Of a stretch of DNA of 64,000 bases, positions 24,660 to 33,429 are shown in pieces. Below the pieces are notes generated by a model. The model did no database searches. It was given only the letters and a program-made list of their open reading frames with translations, and had not been told where the DNA came from. Numbering within the stretch: the stretch's first letter is position 1; the number at the start of each line of letters is the position of its first letter. Made by a program: the position numbers and the translations under genes. The stretch spans positions 515,182 through 579,181 of the forward strand of contig NZ_JAQRMY010000004.1 of NCBI RefSeq assembly GCF_028613635.1, given 5' to 3'. The DNA is from Devosia sp. ZB163 (GTDB lineage: Bacteria > Pseudomonadota > Alphaproteobacteria > Rhizobiales > Devosiaceae).

Positions 24660-25865
24660 ATGGCCGACGCCTTTATCTGCGCCTACCGGCGTACCCCGAT
24701 CGGCCGCTTCGGCGGCGCACTCGCTTCCGTCCGCCCCGACGATCTGGGTGCCATCCCGCTGCGCGCGCTGGTGGCAGAGCATCCAAAGGTCGACTGGGGG
24801 GCCGTCGACGACGTCATCTTCGGTTGCGCCAATCAGGCCGGCGAGGACAACCGCAACGTCGCCCGCATGAGCCTGCTGCTCGCCGGATTGGCAGAGACCA
24901 TATCCGGCACCACCATCAACCGCCTCTGCGGCTCGGGCATGGATGCGGTGCTCACCGCCGCCCGTGCCATCAGGGCCGGCGAGGCCGACCTCGTCATCGC
25001 CGGCGGCACCGAGTCGATGAGCCGCGCCCCGTTCGTCCTGCCCAAGGCCGAAACGGCTTTCTCGCGCAATGCCGAGATCTACGACACCACCATCGGCTGG
25101 CGCTTCATCAACCCGCTGATGAAGCAGCTCTACGGCGTCGATTCCATGCCCGAGACGGGCGAGAACGTCGCCGCCGATTTCTCTGTGAGCCGTGCCGACC
25201 AGGACGCCTTCGCCCTCCGTTCGCAGCAGCGCGCCGCTGCCGCGCAACAGAGCGGCCGCTTCGCCCGCGAGATTGTGCCGGTGAGCATTCCGCGCCGGAA
25301 GGGCGACCCTGTCGTCATCGACACCGACGAGCACCCGCGGGCCGATACCACGCTCGAAGCTCTTGCCAGATTGCCGACGCCGTTCCGCGAGGGGGGCTCC
25401 GTGACGGCCGGCAATGCCTCCGGGGTAAACGACGGCGCCGCGGCGCTGATCGTCGCCTCGGAGGCAGCGGCGGCGCGCTACGACCTGACCCCGATGGCGC
25501 GGATCGCCGGCGGTGCCGCGGCTGGAGTGCCCCCGCGAATCATGGGCATGGGTCCGGTGCCCGCAACACAAAAGCTCTGTGCCCGCCTCGGGTGGTCGCC
25601 TGCCGAACTCGATGTCATCGAACTCAACGAGGCCTTTGCCAGCCAGAGTCTCGCGGTTCTGCGCGAACTGGGCATCGCCGACGATGCTGCGCATGTGAAC
25701 CCCAACGGCGGGGCCATTGCCTTGGGCCATCCGCTCGGCATGAGCGGCGCCCGCATCGCAGGGACGGCGGCTCTCGAACTGCAGATCACCGGCAAACGGC
25801 GCGCACTGGCGACCATGTGCATCGGTGTGGGGCAGGGCATCGCCATCGCACTCGAGGCCGTGTGA
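24660..25865 (+). CDS. pcaF: 3-Oxoadipyl-CoA thiolase
   Basis: The 401-residue thiolase has the acyl-accepting Cys90 in INRLCGSGMDAV, the His in GGAIALGHPLGMSGAR and the second Cys in ATMCIGVGQG. It cleaves 3-oxoadipyl-CoA to succinyl-CoA and acetyl-CoA, the last pathway step. The gene ends in TGATG, sharing one base with pcaB. Confidence 0.95.
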   Translation: MADAFICAYRRTPIGRFGGALASVRPDDLGAIPLRALVAEHPKVDWGAVDDVIFGCANQAGEDNRNVARMSLLLAGLAETISGTTINRLCGSGMDAVLTAARAIRAGEADLVIAGGTESMSRAPFVLPKAETAFSRNAEIYDTTIGWRFINPLMKQLYGVDSMPETGENVAADFSVSRADQDAFALRSQQRAAAAQQSGRFAREIVPVSIPRRKGDPVVIDTDEHPRADTTLEALARLPTPFREGGSVTAGNASGVNDGAAALIVASEAAAARYDLTPMARIAGGAAAGVPPRIMGMGPVPATQKLCARLGWSPAELDVIELNEAFASQSLAVLRELGIADDAAHVNPNGGAIALGHPLGMSGARIAGTAALELQITGKRRALATMCIGVGQGIAIALEAV

Positions 25866-26908
25866 TGCGTCCGCTGCTGAGCGAACTGGCGGGCGATGCG
25901 GAGATCGAGCTGCTGCTCGGCGACTCGGCGCAACTGGCCGCCATGCTCCGCTTCGAGGTCGCGCTGGCCGAGGCCGAGGCCGATGCCGGCCTCGTCAGTC
26001 CGGTCGCCGCGGCCGCGATCGCCAAATCCATTTCAAGCTTCGAACCCGACTGGGACGATCTTGCTGCCGGTATGCGGCGCGACGGCGTGATCGTCCCGGC
26101 CCTTGTACGCCAGCTGCGTGCGGCCCTGGGCGAGCCGCATGCGTCTGCACTCCACCTGGGCGCCACCAGTCAGGACGTGGTGGACACTGCGCTCATGCTG
26201 CAACTCGCCCGCGTCATCCCGGTGCTTCTCGAGCGCATCACCGCGCTCGAAGCGGTGCTCTCCGGGCTCGTCGACCGATATGGCGGCCGGGCGCTCATGG
26301 CCCATACGCGCATGCAGTCGGCTCTGCCCTTCACCGTTGCCGACAAGCTGAGGAGCTGGTCGGACCCGCTGGCGCGCCATCGCAGCGCACTGTCAAACCT
26401 GCGTCCCGAACTGCTGGTGGTTCAGCTCGGCGGCCCTGTGGGAGATGGCAGCAGCTTCTCGGGCAAGCGGGAGGAAGTGGCTCGCGGGCTGGCTGCACTG
26501 CTCGATCTCGGCCTCGCTACGCCCTGGCATTCGACGCGCGATCCGATCGTCATGTTCGGCAGCCGGCTTGCAGCCCTCACCGGTTCGCTCGGCAAGATCG
26601 GAGCGGACGTCGCGCTGCTGGCCCAGACGGAGGTCGGTGCGATCGCCCTCGCGGAAGGTGGCTCCTCGTCGGCCATGCCGCACAAGGCGAACCCCGTGCG
26701 CGCGGAACTGCTGGTCGCCCTGTCGCGCCATGCGGCCGGACTTGCCGGCACGCTCCACCACGCCGTGGTGCACGAGAACGAGCGCTCCGGCGCCGCATGG
26801 ACGCTCGAGTGGCTGACCTTGCCGCCCCTCGTCATCGTCACCGGTGCCGCCCTGCAGCACGCCACCGGACTTCTCTCCGGTGTCACCAGGATGGGCGATC
26901 GAGCTTAG
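25865..26908 (+). CDS. pcaB: 3-Carboxy-cis,cis-muconate cycloisomerase
   Basis: The 347-residue protein belongs to the fumarase/aspartase superfamily, with GATSQDVVDTALML and the signature GSSSAMPHKANP. It lactonises the PcaGH product to 4-carboxymuconolactone. Length matches the short rhizobial PcaB rather than the 450-residue Pseudomonas enzyme. It is the last gene of the operon; decayed sequence follows. Confidence 0.92.
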   Translation: MRPLLSELAGDAEIELLLGDSAQLAAMLRFEVALAEAEADAGLVSPVAAAAIAKSISSFEPDWDDLAAGMRRDGVIVPALVRQLRAALGEPHASALHLGATSQDVVDTALMLQLARVIPVLLERITALEAVLSGLVDRYGGRALMAHTRMQSALPFTVADKLRSWSDPLARHRSALSNLRPELLVVQLGGPVGDGSSFSGKREEVARGLAALLDLGLATPWHSTRDPIVMFGSRLAALTGSLGKIGADVALLAQTEVGAIALAEGGSSSAMPHKANPVRAELLVALSRHAAGLAGTLHHAVVHENERSGAAWTLEWLTLPPLVIVTGAALQHATGLLSGVTRMGDRA

Positions 26909-26959
26909 TGGCGACCCATTGGCGTTCGCCTACGGTTCGCGGTGGGCAACCCGGGGCAT

Positions 26960-27090
26960 CTGCGTGGCGAACTGCCGCCAGAGACATCGACCATGGTGCC
27001 GGTGATGTACGAGGCGAGGTCGGACGACGGGAAGCAGATGAGGTTGGGGACATCCTTGGGTCTGCCCCAACGGCGCAGCGTCACTTGCAG
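26960..27090 (-). pseudogene. C-terminal fragment of a short-chain dehydrogenase (SDR)
   Basis: The minus strand encodes LRRWGRPKDVPNLICF, then SDLASYITGTMVDVSGG, the hallmark C-terminal SDR segment. No Rossmann motif, YxxxK or start is found upstream, and the frame is lost on both sides. It is a remnant, lying between pcaB and another fragment. Confidence 0.7.
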
Positions 27091-27124
27091 CTTCTACTAC
27101 AGACCGAGCCGGCGCGAGGCATTG

Positions 27125-27271
27125 GTGAAGACGCATGGTTTCAGCGGCCCTCGCCGATGACCGATCAAGGATGCCTTGGTAGATGGCCTCGTGCTCACTC
27201 ACCGCAATGTCGACTGTCTGCCGGTAGTCAAGCGAGCGGATGGCAAGCGCGATGCTTTCGCGCAGCCGAGT
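27125..27271 (-). pseudogene. C-terminal fragment of a GntR/FCD regulator
   Basis: About 49 residues, LRESIALAIRSLDYRQTVDIAVSEHEAIYQGILDRSSARAAETMRLH, match the end of an FCD ligand domain (EHEAIYQGILDRDAARA pattern with the metal-binding His). No winged helix is present upstream. It lies in a different frame from the SDR remnant, so this looks like a decayed regulator/SDR pair. Confidence 0.6.
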
Positions 27272-27504
27272 GTCGCTTGGCGGAGTGGACCGATGCTCAG
27301 TTCGATCCCAGTCTGAACTGGGACGACGTGCGTCGCATTCGTGGTCAAGGGCCATCAGACCGGCGCCAATGCTCTCTCCAATCATGGCGGCCGCCAGCTC
27401 GACGGTGCACCATCCACCATCGCAGCGCTGCCGGCCATAGTGCGAACTAGGGCAGCATGATTGTCAGATGGCGCTTGCCCTCTTTCAACTGCCTATCATG
27501 CTAG

Positions 27505-28263
27505 CTACGGCTTCGCTTTGGGCTGCAGCTCGCGCAGGAAGGGGATCGAGTCGAACTGGTCAGGCTGGACATGGTCCCAAGAAATGCCCTTGGGGCGGGG
27601 GTGCGTGCTGGTCGTGGCGATCAGCTCTGTCTCGGTGGCGACGTAGTCCATCCAGCAATCGAAATCCATCATGACAATGTCCCCGTCGGGCACGATCTGG
27701 CTCGAATGCACGCTGGTGACGAGCGGCGTATCGGGCCTTATGCGACCCAGTTCGTTCAGCACGCCGGCCTCCAGGTCTGCAAATCCGCCGCCTTTGCCGG
27801 TTCTCGCGCCCCGCCGCGTCACGGCGACCGAGCCGAACACGCAGAAGTCGAGTTCGGGAATGTCGGTAAACTCGATCCGCTCGCCATAGTGCATGTAACC
27901 CTGGTGGCTCGCCGCCAGTTCGTACGATATGCCCTTGTCCCTGAGCTGGTCGGGATCGATCCGGACATAGGGAGCCTTCTGCACCAGCTCCGGAACCGGG
28001 CAGTAAAGCGTCTTGCCCTCATACAAGGCGCGCAGCCGCAGCGAGTATTGAGCTGAATCGGGGTTGACCTTCACGGCTTTGGCCGTCCGCCAGGCAGGTA
28101 TCTGTACCATGTGCCAGGCGGCCGTATCTGCGCCGGTAAAGTTTGGGATGTGGCTCCGCGCCGGGCCGATCGCCACCCCGTCAGCGACGAGTTGATCCCA
28201 GATGGCGTTGCGCAGTTCGTCCTTGGCAGGGTTGCGTCCTGCCCAACGACCTCGGTCAGTCAT
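27505..28263 (-). CDS. 5-Formyltetrahydrofolate cyclo-ligase family protein (MTHFSD-like)
   Basis: The 252-residue protein matches the MTHFS-domain branch: ARSHIPNFTGADTAAWHMVQIPAWRTAKAVKVNPDSAQYSLR, then KTLYCPVPEL and the glycine loop RTGKGGGFADLEAGVL. True cyclo-ligases convert 5-formyl-THF to 5,10-methenyl-THF; this longer branch has no settled function. GGAGAT precedes the ATG at short spacing. It closes an operon with a polyamine-type ABC transporter, 27 bases after the ATPase gene, which suggests that it acts on the imported compound. Confidence 0.8.
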   Translation of the reverse strand: MTDRGRWAGRNPAKDELRNAIWDQLVADGVAIGPARSHIPNFTGADTAAWHMVQIPAWRTAKAVKVNPDSAQYSLRLRALYEGKTLYCPVPELVQKAPYVRIDPDQLRDKGISYELAASHQGYMHYGERIEFTDIPELDFCVFGSVAVTRRGARTGKGGGFADLEAGVLNELGRIRPDTPLVTSVHSSQIVPDGDIVMMDFDCWMDYVATETELIATTSTHPRPKGISWDHVQPDQFDSIPFLRELQPKAKP

Positions 28264-28290
28264 GACGATCTCCATCAATCTCTTGGAAGT

Positions 28291-29376
28291 TCAGAGCCGC
28301 GTGCCGGTCGTCGCGTCAAACAACACGGGCGCCTGTTGCGGCGGGAAAAGCAGAATGTCGGGGCTGGCGATGGCCTGGCTGGCGGCGATGCGAACCGTGA
28401 TCCGCGTGCCGCCGGTTTCGGCATGGACCAGACGATCACCACCGTTGAATTCGACCGCAGCGACGCGCGCCGGCAGGCCGCCGTCACCCGACGTGCCGAT
28501 GGTGAGGGTCTCCGGCCGCAAGGCGATCAGGCAGGCCCTGCCGGACTGCGCGCCGTTGGCTTTTGGCGCGAGGACTGCCGCGGGCTGCCAGACCTGACCA
28601 TCAGCCAGGGTCCAGTTGTCTGGCCCGCTTGCCGTGAGGGGTAACAGGTTTGCCGGCGGGCTGCCCACGAAGCCGGCGATGAATGCCGTCGCGGGGGCGC
28701 CATAGAGGGTTTCGGGGGCTTCATATTGCAGAATCCGGCCGCTCTGCATCACCGCGATGCGATCTGATGTGGCCAGAGCCTCGGCTTGATCATGGGTGAC
28801 CATGATCGTGGTGATGCCGGTGCGGTCATGCAGTTCGCGCAGTTCGAGGCGCACCTTGTGGCGCAGTACCGCATCGAGGTTGGACAGGGGTTCATCCATC
28901 AGCAGCAGCCGGGGCCGGATCGCAATGGCCCGAGCAATTGCCACACGCTGCTGTTGGCCACCGGAAAGCTCGCCCGGGCGTCGGCTCAGCGATGGATCGA
29001 GCCCGACCATCTCCAGCGACTCGTCAACGCGTTTTTCAGCCTCAACGCGCCCCATGCCCAGCATGTCGAGGCCAAAGCGCACATTCTGGCGAATGCTGAG
29101 GTGAGGAAACAGAGCGTAGTTCTGGAATACCAGCCCGATATTGCGCCGCCACGGCGGCAGATTGGTGATGTCCGCGCCGTCGAGCTGGATCTGACCACGA
29201 TCGGGTTCCAGGAGGCCGGCAAGGATCTGCAGCAAGGTCGACTTGCCGCAGCCGCTCGGCCCAAGCAGGGAAACGAACGCGCCCTGTTCGACATCGAGGT
29301 CGATATCGTGCAGCGCCACGGACCCCTTGTAGCTCTTTTGCACGGAGCGGATGCGAAGATAGGGAGATCCGGTCAT
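28291..29376 (-). CDS. ABC transporter ATP-binding protein, PotA (spermidine/putrescine)-like
   Basis: The 361-residue ATPase has Walker [10 protein letters not shown], the Q-loop FQNYALFPHLS, the signature LSGGQQQR, Walker B LLLMDEP and switch His in VTHDQ, followed by a TOBE domain from about residue 240. The GFVGSPPANLLP linker is typical of MOI-type importers (PotA/UgpC). TGATG couples it to the permease upstream. Confidence 0.93.
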   Translation of the reverse strand: MTGSPYLRIRSVQKSYKGSVALHDIDLDVEQGAFVSLLGPSGCGKSTLLQILAGLLEPDRGQIQLDGADITNLPPWRRNIGLVFQNYALFPHLSIRQNVRFGLDMLGMGRVEAEKRVDESLEMVGLDPSLSRRPGELSGGQQQRVAIARAIAIRPRLLLMDEPLSNLDAVLRHKVRLELRELHDRTGITTIMVTHDQAEALATSDRIAVMQSGRILQYEAPETLYGAPATAFIAGFVGSPPANLLPLTASGPDNWTLADGQVWQPAAVLAPKANGAQSGRACLIALRPETLTIGTSGDGGLPARVAAVEFNGGDRLVHAETGGTRITVRIAASQAIASPDILLFPPQQAPVLFDATTGTRL

Positions 29377-30167
29377 CAGAAGCGCCTTGAAAGCTGGAAG
29401 AGGCGTTGTCCGAGGACGATCACCAGAATTGTGAAGGCGACGATCATGGCGCCAATGGCAATGGTCGTCGGGTCGATACCCTCGGTGCGAAGCCGGGAGA
29501 AGGTGCGGACGGGGAAGGTGATCCAGCCGGCGCCGGCAATCAGCGTCGTTACGACGACGTCGTTGAACGAGACGAGAAAGGCGATCGCCATGCTGGACAG
29601 CAGGCCTGGCCGAGCCAGTGGCAGAGTGATGCGGCGAACCACCTGCCAAGGTGACGCGCCCAAGCTCTTGGCGGCGGCCTCGAGGTTGGGATCGATCTCG
29701 TCGAACGCGGCGATCATGATGCGCGTCGCGAACGGCATGGTGATGGTGACATGGGCGAGGATCAGGCCCGGCAGCGTGCCGTTGATGCCCAGTTGCGCAT
29801 AGATCGACAGCAGCGCGATAGCCCAGACCACCAGCGGCAGGGTCAGCGGCGCCAGCAGCAGCACCTCCATGGCAAGACGGTAGGATGGCTTGCCGCGCAC
29901 CAGCCCGAAGGCGGCAAGACTGGCCAGCCCCACCGCGATCACAGTGGAGATCAGGCCGAGCACCGTGCTGATCCACAGACTGCTGCGATATTCGGAATGG
30001 TTGAGCGCTGTTTCGAACCAGCGGAACGACAGGACCCGTGGTGGAAAACGGAAGACGTTGCCGCTGTCGAATGCCGAAAGGATCAGCACCAGAATGGGCG
30101 CCAACAGGAAGAGCAGGGTAGCCACGACGGCGGCCAGCAGCATTGCCTTGCCAAAGCGGGACGTCAT
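29376..30167 (-). CDS. ABC transporter permease, PotC-like
   Basis: The 263-residue protein has six hydrophobic segments and the inner-membrane EAA loop EIDPNLEAAAKSLGASPWQVVRRITLPLARPG that docks the ATPase. It pairs with the following PotB-like permease. Start and stop overlap the neighbours by four and one bases, so the whole unit is coupled. Confidence 0.92.
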   Translation of the reverse strand: MTSRFGKAMLLAAVVATLLFLLAPILVLILSAFDSGNVFRFPPRVLSFRWFETALNHSEYRSSLWISTVLGLISTVIAVGLASLAAFGLVRGKPSYRLAMEVLLLAPLTLPLVVWAIALLSIYAQLGINGTLPGLILAHVTITMPFATRIMIAAFDEIDPNLEAAAKSLGASPWQVVRRITLPLARPGLLSSMAIAFLVSFNDVVVTTLIAGAGWITFPVRTFSRLRTEGIDPTTIAIGAMIVAFTILVIVLGQRLFQLSRRF

Positions 30168-31030
30168 GAGCTTCTCCCAAGACCGCGGGAAACCAGCGCT
30201 CCCAGGATCCCTGCCAACGCCAGGAACAGCAGCATGACCATGCCGAGAGCCGACGCGAACGGCCAGTCCAACACCATTGCGGCCTGCTGATAGGCCAGCG
30301 AAGCAAAGGTCACTACCTTGCCCTGACCCAGAATTTGGGGGGTAACAAACGCGGTCAGCGATGCGCAGAACACCAGAAGGCTGCCAGCCACAATGCCCGG
30401 CAACATCAGCGGCAACAGCACGCGGCGCCACGCCACAAGGCGGGTTGCACCCAGCGACATGGCCGCCTTCTCGTAGTCGTGCGGAATGCGCTCGTTGGTG
30501 CTGATGAGGGGCAGGATCATCAGCGGCAGGAAGGCCTGGATCAATCCGATGCTGACCCCAGCGATATTACCGAGCAGCGGCAGGCTGGTCTTGATAAGCC
30601 CCATGGATTTGAGCGCGCCATTGATGAAGCCCAGCGGGCTCAAGAGATTGACCAGACCAAGGGTCGGGAGCAGCGCGCCACAGACCAGCGGCAGGATGCA
30701 AAGTCCGATGAGCAGGCCTTTGGTCCGTTTGGCGTGCAGCACTATCCAGCGCGCCAGCGGCAGGGCGAGAACGAGACAGAGCAGCGTCACCAGCCCGCTC
30801 AGCCAGAGGGTGGTCCACAAGCCGCCCAGATAATAGCTGTCGCTGATGATGCGAGCGTAGTTTGCCAGTGTGAAGGTGGGGTCCAGGCCGAGAGAGCCGG
30901 GAACCTGGCTCCAAAAGCTGAGCACAACCAAAAACAGAAACGGCAAGACGAAGACACCGAACATCAGGATGGCCGCTGGTGCAACGAGCAGCGCCGTTGC
31001 GATCGGCTTGATGTCCGGTGTCTGTTTCAA
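30164..31030 (-). CDS. ABC transporter permease, PotB-like
   Basis: The 288-residue protein has six membrane segments and the EAA loop PHDYEKAAMSLGATRLVAWRRVLLPLMLPG. The start codon is TTG with AGGGA about nine bases upstream; no other start precedes the first membrane helix. With the PotC-like subunit it forms the channel of the importer. Confidence 0.9.
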   Translation of the reverse strand: MKQTPDIKPIATALLVAPAAILMFGVFVLPFLFLVVLSFWSQVPGSLGLDPTFTLANYARIISDSYYLGGLWTTLWLSGLVTLLCLVLALPLARWIVLHAKRTKGLLIGLCILPLVCGALLPTLGLVNLLSPLGFINGALKSMGLIKTSLPLLGNIAGVSIGLIQAFLPLMILPLISTNERIPHDYEKAAMSLGATRLVAWRRVLLPLMLPGIVAGSLLVFCASLTAFVTPQILGQGKVVTFASLAYQQAAMVLDWPFASALGMVMLLFLALAGILGALVSRGLGRSS

Positions 31031-31061
31031 TGCACTAGATCCCTAGTTCAGGCCGGCGTGA

Positions 31062-32093
31062 TTACTGACCAAGGATTTGCTTGTTCCAGCGATCGGTCCA
31101 GTCGGAACGCTGCTCGATGACGTAGGGCCAATCCAGCTGAAGCAGGCTTGTCACTTCTTCCGGGGTATTGATCACGCGATCGGCTTCTGCTTCGGTCAGC
31201 TCAACCTTGGAGTTGGTGGGACCGAAATTGAGTTCCTTGGCATAGGCCGTCTGGGTCTCAACGCTGAGTGCAAGGTCGATAAACATCTGGGCCAGTTCAG
31301 GCTCAGGGCTGTTGGCCACCTGGCAGACCATGTCACGCACCAGCACCGGTCCCGGCGACTTGGGGAACACGAAGCCGATGCCTTCATAGTTTTCCAGATT
31401 TGACAGGACGTAGCCCGAAATCATCGGCGCGGCGGCGATTTCGCCGGCATCCATGAGCGTGAAGACCTCGTCGAGGCTGCTGTAGCTGAGCACGGGCGCA
31501 CCCAGTTCCGCCAGCTTGGCAAAAGTGGCGTCCGGATCGCGTTCGCTGACGCCAGCGATACGGGCGGCAACGGCCAGCATCCCGTCGCCTTCCGAGCTGG
31601 GATACGGGGCATAGGCCATCTTGCCCTTGAATTCTTCTTTCCACAGATCGGCCCATTCGGGCGCTTCAGGGAACAGAGCCTTGCTATAGGCAATGCCGAG
31701 GCCAACCAGGCTCATGGCATAGCAACCATCGTTCATGCCGGCCCAGACGTCGGCGGCCGTCGGCACCAAAGCGGCATCTGGGGCGACAACCAGACCCTCC
31801 TTCAGGGCGGCGGGCGCCTCATAGATGTTCTGGAAGGTCACATCCATGGTGGGATTGTTGCGCTCTGCAACCATCTTGGACATGCGGTCACCGCTGCCGC
31901 CGAGCAGAAACTCAACCTTGGCACCAGTCATGGCCTCGAGGGGGCCGGCGACATGCTCCCGGAGCAGCCGTTCGATATCGCCGCCCCAGGTGCCGACGAC
32001 GAGAGTGCGACCCGAGTAGTCCTGCGCAAGGGCTGGCAGGCACGGGAAAAGGCTCACGGCGGTCAAAGCCGCGTAACAAGCAATGCGTTTCAT
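31062..32093 (-). CDS. ABC transporter solute-binding protein, PotD/spermidine-putrescine-like
   Basis: The 343-residue protein has a signal peptide (MKRIACYAALTAVSLFPCLPALA) and the family 1 polyamine-type pattern LVVGTWGGDIERLLREHV ... DVTFQNIYEAPAALKEGLV. The TWGGD start is found in binding proteins for polyamines, putrescine-like amines and some thiamine or phosphonate ligands, so the ligand is open. AGGGAA is close to the ATG. It is the first transporter gene, after the LysR gene. Confidence 0.9.
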   Translation of the reverse strand: MKRIACYAALTAVSLFPCLPALAQDYSGRTLVVGTWGGDIERLLREHVAGPLEAMTGAKVEFLLGGSGDRMSKMVAERNNPTMDVTFQNIYEAPAALKEGLVVAPDAALVPTAADVWAGMNDGCYAMSLVGLGIAYSKALFPEAPEWADLWKEEFKGKMAYAPYPSSEGDGMLAVAARIAGVSERDPDATFAKLAELGAPVLSYSSLDEVFTLMDAGEIAAAPMISGYVLSNLENYEGIGFVFPKSPGPVLVRDMVCQVANSPEPELAQMFIDLALSVETQTAYAKELNFGPTNSKVELTEAEADRVINTPEEVTSLLQLDWPYVIEQRSDWTDRWNKQILGQ

Positions 32094-32224
32094 GGATTCC
32101 CTGCTGTGTTGATCGTTGTCATGCTGTTCCCGTGCCCACTCGCAAAGGCACGTTGCGAGGAGACTAGGCATGGCACAAACGCAGGGACAGGTGCCCTTCT
32201 CGTATAGGAGTCATAACCGCGCCC

Positions 32225-33181
32225 TTATGGGGCGGTGACTGGAACCGCCAGTACGTCCCGCTCCCGGACCAGACGGCGGATGGTCTCGCGCAGCCAGCGA
32301 TGATAGCGGCTGGACTGCGATCTCTCATGCCAGAGCAGGTAGAAGGACATTACCTTGAGCTCATCCGGCATCAGCAGGACCTTGAGCTTGCCGCCCCGCG
32401 CCGCGTGCTCTGCATAGCGGCGCCCCACGGTGAAGGCGTGGTGCGTTCCGGGCAACAGCTGCGGAATGATCGAGTAGTCAGGTACCGACACTACCACGCG
32501 ACGTTCAAGCCCCAAACGCACCAGCATGCCCTCGATCGGGCGGATGGAGAGATCCTGCGGGGACGAGGGGGAGATGTGGCTCAGCCTCACATAATCCTCG
32601 AGCGTCAGCTGCGTGCCGGCGGGCAGGGGATGGGAAGCACAGACGAGGCATGCGAGCTCCGAGTTCGCAAGCGGCATATGCTTCAGATGCGGCGGCGGCA
32701 CTGGCCAGTTGCCGATAATTGCATCGAGACCACCCGTCTCGCGCTCCGTCTCCACGCCGCTTTGCATCGTCGGCACGAACAGCTCCAACCTGCAGCGCGG
32801 CGCAACCTTGTGCAGTTCGGCGATGAGGTGGGGCACGAGAAAAAACTCGAATGACGTGGCGGCCGCAATTCGAATTGTCCGCTCGGACGTGGCCGGATCA
32901 AATGTCTCGTCAGACTCGAGCAACTCGACGAAGCGGTTCATGAGTTCCTCGACCTGGGTCGAGACGAGCATGCCCTTATCGGTAAGAACCATCTTCTGCC
33001 CCGAGCGCACCAGGAGCGGGTCGCCGAAAATGTCGCGCAGACGGCGCAGGATGGCGCTGACCGATGGCTGGCTCTGACCAAGCTGCGCGGCCACCCCCGA
33101 AACACTACGCTCCGTCAACAGGCGACGCAGAATGTCTAGCTCGCGCAGGCTTAGGCCAAAGAAATTGGAGCGGCTATTCAT
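32225..33181 (-). CDS. LysR family transcriptional regulator
   Basis: The 318-residue protein has the LysR helix-turn-helix at about residues 10-65 (LSLRELDILRRLLTERSVSGVAAQLGQSQPSVSAILRRLRDIFGDPLLVRSG) and a periplasmic-binding-like effector domain. It points the same way as the ABC operon and probably controls it. The ATG was preferred to a GTG six bases upstream. Confidence 0.9.
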   Translation of the reverse strand: MNSRSNFFGLSLRELDILRRLLTERSVSGVAAQLGQSQPSVSAILRRLRDIFGDPLLVRSGQKMVLTDKGMLVSTQVEELMNRFVELLESDETFDPATSERTIRIAAATSFEFFLVPHLIAELHKVAPRCRLELFVPTMQSGVETERETGGLDAIIGNWPVPPPHLKHMPLANSELACLVCASHPLPAGTQLTLEDYVRLSHISPSSPQDLSIRPIEGMLVRLGLERRVVVSVPDYSIIPQLLPGTHHAFTVGRRYAEHAARGGKLKVLLMPDELKVMSFYLLWHERSQSSRYHRWLRETIRRLVRERDVLAVPVTAP

Positions 33182-33429
33182 AGTCACTACAGACTACCAC
33201 TACCGCGCCTGGTCTCGTCCGCCTCGGGCAGTCGGAGTGGGCGCCCTCCGGGCCCACGGCGACGAAACGCCTACCAGGCAGGCTCTGATTGAAACTTCTC
33301 TGCATAGCCGCATGATGGCGGCAAAGCGCGAGACGGTACAGACCGACCTTCGTGCCCCTCAGATCCAGAACTGGTGCCATTTCGCTGTGCTTGCGTCGGC
33401 CAAGCGGGCTGCTGGCACGCCAACAGGCG

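Noticed and set aside
28291-30306. Very long frame joining the PotA-like ATPase to upstream sequence
   Set aside because: The upstream part is antisense or out-of-frame shadow of the permease gene; the ATPase begins at the TGATG junction.
33237-33257. GC inverted repeat downstream of tex
   Set aside because: The arms are short (GTGGG/CCCAC), lie about 170 bases after the stop and lack a T-run on the minus strand, so a terminator call is not supported.
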